A stretch of 64,000 bases of DNA from Tuctoria greenei (lineage: Eukaryota > Streptophyta > Magnoliopsida > Poales > Poaceae): the NCBI GenBank assembly GCA_036927565.1, contig JAYESD010000007.1:1075644-1139643 (forward strand). The letters are read 5' to 3'. The translations under genes and the position numbers were made by a program. Below the pieces are notes generated by a model. The model was not told where the DNA came from and did no database searches. It worked only from the letters and a program-made list of their open reading frames with translations. Each line of letters starts with the position of its first letter. The first letter of the stretch is position 1. Below, piece by piece: positions 56,198-64,000 of this stretch.

Positions 56198-58726
56198 TTC
56201 CTAGCTGGGTTGTCCATCTTTCAGAAACATAACACTTCTATTTTCTCACTGATGAATGTGTTACAAATATACTTGGATTTTAGTTGAAATGTAACATCAT
56301 TTTTTTTCTCTCACTGATGATTGCTGATTGTGTTGCATTTTGCAATTCCATTTCGATTTTAGGTAGTAAAACAAACTGAACACATAAGCAACATAAAGTA
56401 CAACTTTCTTTTGCAGTTTGTTCTGTAAAGTTATGCTCATAGTAATCTAGCGTTTTGCTTCTCACTGCTCAATGGTACTTCATTACCTGAAGCTATAATG
56501 TTACTTGGTTATATGGTGCTTTCAGGGTGGTTATGTTCTCTACCGCTTGTTCAACAAGCAAGAGGAGAAAAATGAACGCTCCAGCCTGGAGGAAATGGAT
56601 AGGAGTGGCTACTCTCCTACTCCTTCTCGCTCCTCACCTGATAACTTTGAGGCGAAAGAGGAAACAATTGTACCTTTGAACAAGGAATCTCCAGAATCTA
56701 CCCTTCATGATAGTCCGATTAACTTGCCCAATTCTGTTGAGACTCATGCTGTGCCAATGGAAAGGTGGCTAACAGGTAGAAATGATAACTTGACAGCAAA
56801 TGTTGTGAATGTTTCCCAAACTCCCCTCAATGGACATATTGATAGAGTACCTAAGGTGAGGACCACTGAAGAAAGTGCCTGTTGAATTACTAATTAGCGT
56901 TAAAAAATTTAGTTCACATTTTCCAGTATGATAACTTCCTAGATACTGGATTCCTTCTAATGTTCTGTGTCATCTATTAATACAAGCAGGTTGATACTTC
57001 GGCTGGTGAATTGGCTCAGTTAATTGATCCGCAGAAGCAGCATATTGACCCTAACCATTATGCATCTGCCAGTGCCACCATTCTACCACATGAGGGAAAT
57101 ATTTTTTCCACTGATTTTATGGGCTTTTATGATAATATGAATGGTCCTGATCCCCTAGATGATTTCCTGAATCAAACTCTCACTGATCCTGATGAGCATT
57201 CATCAACACCACCAAAAGTTCAGTATGATCCAGAACCAGGAATCGTGCCTCCTTTGTTTGAGGCTCATGGGAATATGCAGGTAATGATTTAATGTTTGTT
57301 GTTGCTAACTGATGCCTGCGTCATACACTCATACTTGATATCTACATTATTTTTTGTTGTCTTTGCAGGACGAGTTACCAGTTGATGAAAGTTGGTGGAG
57401 AGATTTAAGCTTCATTCCAGATGAGCCAAACCCACAACTGAGTGGGCTATATGAGAATGCACCATTGCTTCCTTATGACCCCATTGATCAGGATGTACTT
57501 TCAATGGACTCTGGTCCTGAGTCCTTTCATGATCTGTTCAATAACATGGAAGGTGGGAAGAGGGAATGGAGCATCGAACCTTCCATCCAAGGAACTGGAA
57601 TTAATATTATGCGTGGGCAGCTACCTTCAAGTGTGCAACCAAACTCCGTGTTATCTCACCAGGGAAATGCACCAAGGCGGCTCCGGCTACTGGAATCTTT
57701 GTCCCCCAGTGTCGAGAGTGTAGAGAGTGCAACTAATGTTGACTGCAAAGACGAAACATCATGCGTTGTCACTTCAAAGTGTCTGGATGAAGCTGCAGAG
57801 GAGTCAACCGTGGAGAAGGGTGTGTCATCTGATGATGATGATGATGCAGAGTCAACAGGGATCACTATTCAAAGCAGGTGCCCTGCTCCAAGTTCAAGCA
57901 TAACTAGTTCATTCACACAACAGGGAACTGCAACGCGAAGGCTGCGGCTCCAATCAGATACTAAAATAGGACCATGTTCTGCTACTGACGATTCATCAAG
58001 TTGCATCATAAACAAAACCGAAAGTCAACACGATGCAGGGAAATCTGAGGTGTGTTTTTTTTTCCCCTTTACTCAACCTGATCCGAAGGGGAGCCCTTGC
58101 GTCGTGGTAAAGCTGTTACCTTGTGACCCTGAAGGTCACGAGTTCGAGTTATGGAAGCAGCCTCTTGCATAAATGCAAGGAAATACTATGTAAAAAGACC
58201 CAAACTGGGTCAGAGCCTTCCCCGGACCCTGCGCACCTGGCTGCCCTTTGCTAAACTGATCTACAATTTAATTGTTGTGGATGTTGAGATTGCATGACAT
58301 CCTACTAATTTCTCTGTTGTTTTGCCAGATTGAAGAGGATGCAGGTACAAACTTTGCTCAAAGTGTTGACGTATCTGGGAATTGTCACGACGATGAGCAA
58401 AAGAACATGCCTGAACATGGTAATTAGTCGTAGGAAATATAATATGTTGTGTTACTGTGACTTTTGTCTTATGTTTTTGCTAAGCCTATCCAATATGTCG
58501 TCTAATTGTAGATGCTCTGAAGGCTGTTCCAGAAGCTAAATCTGTGCCAAAGCTGCGGAAGACATCTAAGGAAAGAGACAAAGTTACCAAGCAGGAAGGT
58601 GGTGTCGATCCACTTGTGAGAGCCCCAGGCAAGAAAAGACGCTTCCAATCGCACATCGCCTGGCTGGTTATTTTAGTGACCCTGCTGTTGCTTCTCTGTG
58701 TTGGGATGTATGGATGGGTTGACTAG
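55055..58726 (+). CDS. Membrane-anchored NAC transcription factor (NTL type), 687 aa
   Basis: Seven exons: 55055-55223, 55761-56047, 56526-56855, 56990-57280, 57369-58049, 58329-58419 and 58512-58726; all junctions are GT-AG and keep frame. Residues 9-163 form the NAC DNA-binding domain (LPLGFRFHPTDEELV, PEIDVCKCEPWDLP, DPEWFFFAPKDRKYPNG, RATEAGYWKATGKDR, GMKKTLVFHKGRAPKGERTGW, YVLYRLFNK). Exons 3-6 encode an acidic, Ser-rich activation-type region with two RRLRL motifs in exon 5. Exon 7 has a basic stretch (KKRRF) and a C-terminal hydrophobic anchor, residues 667-684 (WLVILVTLLLLLCVG). Such NACs wait in a membrane and are released by proteolysis under stress, then act in the nucleus; that part is family knowledge. 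ATG 55055 is the first in frame with the domain. No damage is seen. Confidence 0.95.
56121..56195 (+). repeat. (TA)n microsatellite in NAC intron 2
   Basis: About 37 TA units follow a short CA run (56113-56120). Likely length-polymorphic. Confidence 0.95.
58084..58252 (+). mobile_element. Au-like tRNA-derived SINE in NAC intron 5
   Basis: About 169 bp with a B-box-like GGTCACGAGTTCGAGTT (58132-58148), an A-box-like upstream part, a CCTTCCCCGGACCCTGCGC segment and a terminal GCCCTTTG, the layout of grass Au SINEs. Flanks AACCTGATC (58075-58083) and AAACTGATC (58253-58261) agree at eight of nine bases, a likely target duplication. It lies on the same strand as the gene. Confidence 0.75.
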
Positions 58727-59630
58727 TGTATACGTGTCTTACGGCTTTTGTTTCTAAGGCTGTAAGACTTCCTAGTGCTCGTCTTTCTCCTGGCACGCCT
58801 GGGCAGCAGGAAATCCAAAAATATTAGCAACTGAGAATGGAGAGAACAATGTGAACTGCTATTGTAGAGGCATTAGTACATCATGGACTTCCTAGTTTTC
58901 GTGGTGCTGTCACTGCGGATATTGGTAATTTCATGTCATAGTTGTTGTGTAGTTGTAAATCATGCCTTGGTTGCCGGTTTTGTTTTCTGATGTGATGTGT
59001 AGCAATAATCTGGAAGATTGGACATGTCGCTTGTTCACTTTGTGTTATGGCGTTTTGGCTTCGAATCAGTCTCAAAAACTTTGATGAGGTTGTCCAGAAA
59101 TAATCTTTCCTCCTGCATATAAAGCCACATTCATTCCACTTCTCGTTGGGCAAAATCAAATTCTACGGCGTGCTATAGATGAAACTACTACTCATTTTCA
59201 GTGTCGTGAAGACAAAAAAAACTCGTATCTCTATGACTCATATGAACACATCACTTATCATACCATTTCATGCCATGAGTTATGAAACTTGCCGCCAAAG
59301 AACTTTTATGAAATACTCCCTCCTTACCATATTAATTGTCGATTTTAGTTCATTTTGAATTAAAATTCTTGTCCTAAACGACAAATAATATGGGAAGGAG
59401 GGAGTATTTGAAAAAAAAAAGAGATTTATTAAAAAAATGAAGAAGTTAACACACATGCACAACCATTAACACAAGCTTATATGGTTGCTGTCAGACTTTA
59501 ACAGTCATTTCCACAGTCGGGCCCACTGTCAGTCGGTCACACCCTCCTTCCCTTCCTCTTCCGAGGAAACTCCCACGCACGCGCATCAGGACACGAGGGA
59601 GGTCGCCGGCGGAAGGGCGGGCAGGCGGCC
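58727..59630 (+). other. Intergenic region: NAC 3' UTR and GnTI promoter
   Basis: No coding sequence is seen. The first 200-400 bp should be the NAC 3' UTR. A Stowaway MITE lies at 59316-59404. The last 100-150 bp are GC-rich and should hold the GnTI promoter and leader. No clear TATA box was found. Confidence 0.5.
59316..59404. mobile_element. Stowaway-type MITE (89 bp)
   Basis: CTCCCTCCTTACCATATTA and TAATATGGGAAGGAGGGAG are inverted ends, with TA at 59314-59315 and 59405-59406. The whole element can fold into one hairpin. Confidence 0.85.
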
Positions 59631-62600
59631 ATGGCTCGGAGCCCCTGCGACCTCCGCATCCTCTTGCTCGTCGCTGCCGCAGCCTTCATATATATCCAAG
59701 TAAGGCCGAGGACCCACCCATCCGCCGGCCCTTTCTTTCGCTCTCTGTCCGCTTGGCCTGGCCTGTTCAGCTGAGATCTTGGCTCGCTCGGCAGCCGCAT
59801 CTCCGGATGGATCCGCTCTCCTGTGAATCCTCCCTCTTTCCATCTGTGAGTGAGCTGCACTGACGCTGTTCCTCTCCTCCAGGTGCGCCTATTCGCTACC
59901 CAGTCTCATTACGCTGACCGTCTTGCAGAAGCAGTAAGTACCTACTACTACTGCTTGCATGTCTCTTCTTCATCCATGCATTTCCACTGGAAGCATTCTA
60001 TGTTTTTACCTGTGGACTCGCCGCGTGACTAGGATTAAAAGCGTTCTGCAACCCGCAGTTACTTACGCCTGTGATTTAATTTGCTACATACAGGAAAAAT
60101 CTGAGAATCAATGTACCAGTCAATTAAAGTCCTTGATCGACCAGGCCAGTATGCAGCAGGAGAAGATCGTAGCACTCGAAGGTACAAACACTTTAAACTT
60201 GAACTCCAACATGAGGTTTCTAGAGGTTACAACTCGAATCAGGCATATCCGTCAAATTGCTCCAGTCTAAATCTTTGTGGGTACAATTAACTGTAATGTA
60301 TAGTCTTGCAATATCTTAGATAAATCTTTGCTAATTAGTGGGGCATGCCGCCTTCTGCCGACCTGTCTGGGGCGTATCCTTGCACAAACAATTGATGCCT
60401 TCACTTGCCTGATCCTTCCCGGGCATGCCGTACCATATGTCTTCCGCTTGTGATAGTTATTAATTCTCATGTTCACCAATTATATCCTGAATAAACTGTA
60501 CATCTCGATGGTTTCTGCTCTGATTTTGACATTATATATATATGCTTTCCCGTGATTATGGAAGTCCCCTCTCTTTCGTTTGAGTTGTTGTCTACTTTGT
60601 GCATTAGCATTATCTTGGCACATGTCAGAAAGGTATTTTGGGTATTTCACATTGTAACCTTTTGGTAATGCAACAGAGATCAAGATCCGACAAGGCGAAG
60701 AACGTGCACAGCTGAAGACTTTGATCCAGGATCTTGAAAGTATGGAACCATTACATTCTTTTAACATTTAGACCTCCCATTGTTTCAGTTGTGACAAGCC
60801 TTTTAGTTTATAGGGTACCCCTTGCCATACTGGAACCTTATGGGCATGATTGATTCCTTCATGCATTGTGGAGTCGGATGGACTTTCAAATCGAGTCCAA
60901 AATTGACTTTTACCTAACTGCATACTGTTCTTCCTTCTATGAATATTCTACATTTGTGCAGTTTCTAATCCTTCTGCTAATATTTTTTTTGAATGCAGAG
61001 AGGAGTGTGCAGAACTTACTAAGCAAGAATGTGGTATGTTGTGTGCTAGTGTTGCTAACAATTTTGTTTGCCCTATAGGATTTTTCTGAAACAGTTCTGC
61101 ATTGCAGGTTCCTGTTGCTGCTGTTGTCATAATGGCTTGCAATCGACCAGACTATTTGCAGAGAACAGTTGAATCTATTCTAAAGTATGGCTCACATCTT
61201 AACCCTTCGTCTTCGAAAAGTGAATAGATCCAGTCTACTCTTGATTTCCTTAAAATGTTTCCTGAAATGCTAATATAGCCGAATCAGTTTTATGTTATAC
61301 GGATTTAACTTGCATTCCTCATCACCACAAGTCCACAACATTCTTGATTCCTGATTTTCTCTCTTCACCCAATTTGTGATGCCTTTTCATGCTGTTTAGC
61401 TCAATGAAGCTTGAGTGGATAGAACCCTTTTAATTAAGTGATGGATGATAATTGTTCCAGGTATCAGACATCGGTAGCTTCTAAGTTTCCACTTTTTATA
61501 TCTCAGGTACTGCTGGTAGCAATTTCATTTTCATTCCATGAAGTGTGTGGAAATACCCGTTTTTCATTGTTTCTTCTTTTTTCAGGATGGAACAAATGGA
61601 GCAGTGAAAAAGAAAGCTTTGGATTATAAACAAATAGCATATATGCAGGTGCACAAACAATGGTCTTTATTCGTTTTCTGTAGCGGTTTTATGCTTATTT
61701 ACCTAATAGCCTAATACTATATAACACACTCCTTTTTCATCCATATAATATTTGAGGTAACTGATTAGACATTGTCACTTGTGAAATTTTTACATAGCTT
61801 TGATGTAGAAAACCCCTGAACTATTTGGATAGCATTAGGGTTTAACATGCTGATGTGGGCCCTAAAAAAGATGATGGCAGGATATCTGATATTTTCCACT
61901 GGTGTCTGTGTTTACAATGAGCTAGATGATAACTAAACGAAATTACATGTTCGGAAACGAATGAAAAAGACAGATTTCACACTCCTAATGTGAGTTTAGA
62001 CGCTAGTACTTCCCTCTCTTTCTTTCATTGGGTAAATGATTCATCTAGTGAAGATCTTTTCTGGTTCTTATGCTTTCTATATACTGCAGCATGTAGATCT
62101 GGAACCTGTGCGGACAGAAAGGCCAGGAGAATTGACAGCATATTACAAGATTGCCAGTAAGTGCACTGTAATTGATATATGGAGTGCTTAATAAGTCTTT
62201 TATGTGGTTTCTAACAACTGTATTTTTTGTTCAGGACATTATAAGTGGGCCTTGGATGAGCTATTCATTAAACATAACTTTGCTCGAGTAATCATTCTGG
62301 AAGGTCTTACATCTACCGGATCCTTTGGCTAAGTTGTTCTTATATACTCCTTCCGTTTCTTTTTATTTGTCACCGGTTAGTTCAAAAATGAACTAGCCGG
62401 CGACAAATAAAAAGAAACGGAGAGAGTATTTCCACTTCTAACCCTTATTAATAATTATTTTGTTAATAGATGACATGGAGATTGCACCAGATTTCTTTGA
62501 CTACTTTGAGGCTGCAGCTAAATTACTTGATAATGACATGTATGTTATGCTGTTATGTTTTTCTACATGCAAATATAAGGAACACGATATATAATTTCTC

Positions 62601-64000
62601 TAGTTAGTAGTTGCTTACCTTTGATTGTCGTTGCCCTGTGGTATGGAAGGACAATTATGGCTGTTTCTTCTTGGAACGACAACGGGCAAAAACAGTTTGT
62701 TAATGACCCAAGTTAGTATTATGATTGGCCTATTTTCAAATTCTTTCTCTATTTAGAGTGAATGCTACTCATGTTGCTATGCTAGCATTTTGCAGAAGCA
62801 CTTTACCGCTCAGATTTCTTTCCTGGGCTTGGATGGATGTTAACAAAGTCCACTTGGATGGAACTGTCCCCGAAGTGGCCTAAAGCATATCCTTACTGTT
62901 GCCTAGATATTTTTTTATTACTAGATATGTTATTTTTCTCACTCTGTATCCTATTTTGTTCATCCTTGACGAAATTTTACTTATTGGGATGATTGGGTTA
63001 GGCTAAAGGAGGTACATGGAAACCGACAATTCATTCGGCCAGAAGTCTGTAGAACATACAATTTTGGCGAGCATGTGCGTTCACTATTCTTCCTCATTTT
63101 TTATTTTTGATAAAAACTGTCAATCGCAAAAGGACTTGGAATAGCAATTGTTGTACCACATTTCTTCATGTAACAAAGATCAATAGATAACAGTTCGATG
63201 GTGAATCTGCAATGGCATGCACCACATGTCTCTGGATGACACTGTTGTTGCATACATTGAATTATGCAGATTGCGCCTACACTTTTCATTGTACGTTCGT
63301 TTTGCAGGGATCGAGCATGGGACAGTTCTTCAAACAGTATTTGGAAACCATTAGGTTAAATGATGTTCATGTATGCAAGACTTTCCACTTTATTCATTAT
63401 GTATTCCTGTTACAAGGTTATTGTTGCTGGAACTTATTCCTTGTCTCTGGCCGCAGATTGACTGGAATTCTGAGGATTTGAGCTACCTCGGCGAGGTAAG
63501 AACTAATTTGGATTTCACAAAGCCGTCCTTCACACAAGAAGTGTCTAATCATGTTTGCAATAATGTTAGGATAAGTTTTTGTCCAAATTTAGAAAAGAGG
63601 TAGCTAGTGCCACACCTCTCCATGGCAAGGATGCTGTGTTGAAAGCACACAACATGGGTACAGATGTAAGGATCCAATACAATGACCAGGAAGACTTTGA
63701 GCGGATAGCTCGCCAATTTGGAATTTTTGAAGAATGGAAGGTAATTCTTAATCCAAATCTAGACAATTTTGTCAACTATGTTAAGCAACAAATTATGTCA
63801 TGTTCCATTCAAAAAAAAAAACAAATTATGTCATGTTGTAGAGGTTTTTTTCTTCGGTTAAAAATTACCTATACAACCACTTCAAGCTTGAGCTTAGTCT
63901 TGAAACTTTGATTTCAAATGTTGTATGTTGTGTCATGATTCATGCTTTTTTCTCATTTGAAAAATATTCCAGGATGGCATCCCAAGAACAGCTTACAAAG
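59631..64000 (+). CDS. CGL1: N-acetylglucosaminyltransferase I (alpha-1,3-mannosyl-glycoprotein 2-beta-GlcNAc transferase), 3' end outside window
   Basis: The enzyme adds the first GlcNAc to Man5GlcNAc2 in the Golgi and opens complex N-glycan synthesis. Exons: 59631-59699, 59883-59933, 60094-60181, 60677-60739, 60999-61033, 61108-61184, 61461-61506, 61586-61648, 62090-62156, 62235-62303, 62470-62539, 62650-62711, 62796-62886, 62981-63074, 63308-63370, 63457-63495, 63570-63740 and 63973 to the edge. All joins keep frame, giving 415 residues; about 30 should be missing. Type II topology: MARSPCDLR in the cytosol, a membrane segment at about 10-24, then a stem. Catalytic motifs include PVAAVVIMACNRPDYL, the EDD metal site at residues 209-211 (spanning exons 10-11), SSWNDNGQKQF and GLGWML. 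All introns are GT-AG except the AT-AC one at 62887. Start ATG has a good plant context (GCCATGGC). Confidence 0.96.
62347..62426. mobile_element. Stowaway-type MITE (80 bp) in GnTI intron 10
   Basis: CTCCTTCCGTTTCTTTTTA and TAAAAAGAAACGGAGAGAG are near-perfect inverted ends, with TA at 62345-62346 and 62427-62428. It can fold into a single hairpin. Confidence 0.88.
62887..62980 (+). other. U12-type AT-AC intron of the GnTI gene (94 bp)
   Basis: The intron starts ATATCCTTAC and ends TTTTAC. A branch-site match TCCTTGAC lies at 62963-62970, its A 11 nt from the end. Only this splice gives the conserved peptide KAYWDDW across exons 13 and 14; no GT-AG pair does so. Confidence 0.9.

Noticed and set aside
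56035..56287. Open frames coding Ile-Tyr repeats
   Set aside because: They only read through the TA microsatellite in NAC intron 2.

Overview
This is a plant nuclear window, almost certainly from a grass: it has a NAC factor and a spliced N-glycan GlcNAc-transferase I gene with plant-type introns, Stowaway MITEs, an Au-like SINE, a small SMART/TRIM element and several grass-type Ty3/gypsy Tat retrotransposons. About the first 53 kb is nested transposable elements. The last 9 kb (55.0-64.0 kb) is a gene island with two forward-strand host genes. The species cannot be fixed from the sequence alone.

Layout. 1-2.6 kb: 3' part of an intact-reading Copia element with its 3' LTR, followed by a 281-bp SMART/TRIM element (2644-2924). 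2.9-4.9 kb: unassigned sequence. About 4.9-53.0 kb: one decayed hAT transposon (transposase on the minus strand) split into three pieces by two Tat retrotransposons. Tat-1 (5211-17899, plus, TSD ACAGT) lies in the hAT 3' end. Tat-2 (21074-52777, minus) lies in its 5' region. Tat-2 is itself split by Tat-3 (27135-43881, plus, TSD GTAGG) and by a 2.85-kb solo-LTR-like element (48442-51293, TSD GTGTT). A related 2.77-kb solo-LTR-like element (40657-43430, TSD CGGAC) sits in the 3' LTR of Tat-3, and a 662-bp hAT MITE (35249-35910, TSD CCTAAGAT) sits in the Tat-3 spacer. The relative order of insertion can be read from the nesting: hAT, then Tat-1 and Tat-2, then Tat-3, then the solo LTR and the MITE.

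Each Tat element has gag-protease-RT-RNase H-second RNase H-integrase on its sense strand. Each also has a long antisense gene between pol and the 3' LTR, encoding a 'putative gypsy type transposon' N-terminal region and a coiled-coil C-terminal region. In all three families this antisense gene is interrupted at the same place by a GT-AG intron. The U3 regions of the three LTR families all carry 55-57-bp modules centred on CACGTG or a close variant. Sense coding regions are broken mostly by stop codons and by expanded C/G homopolymers.

Gene island. 55055-58726 encodes a 687-aa NAC transcription factor in seven exons with a C-terminal membrane anchor (NTL type). A SINE in intron 5 would supply an alternative, anchor-less C-terminus if that intron is retained. 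59631-64000 encodes N-acetylglucosaminyltransferase I (GnTI/CGL1, Golgi complex N-glycan synthesis), 18 exons seen and about the last 30 residues beyond the window edge. One of its introns (62887-62980) has U12-type AT-AC signals. Four Stowaway-type MITEs lie in or near this island.
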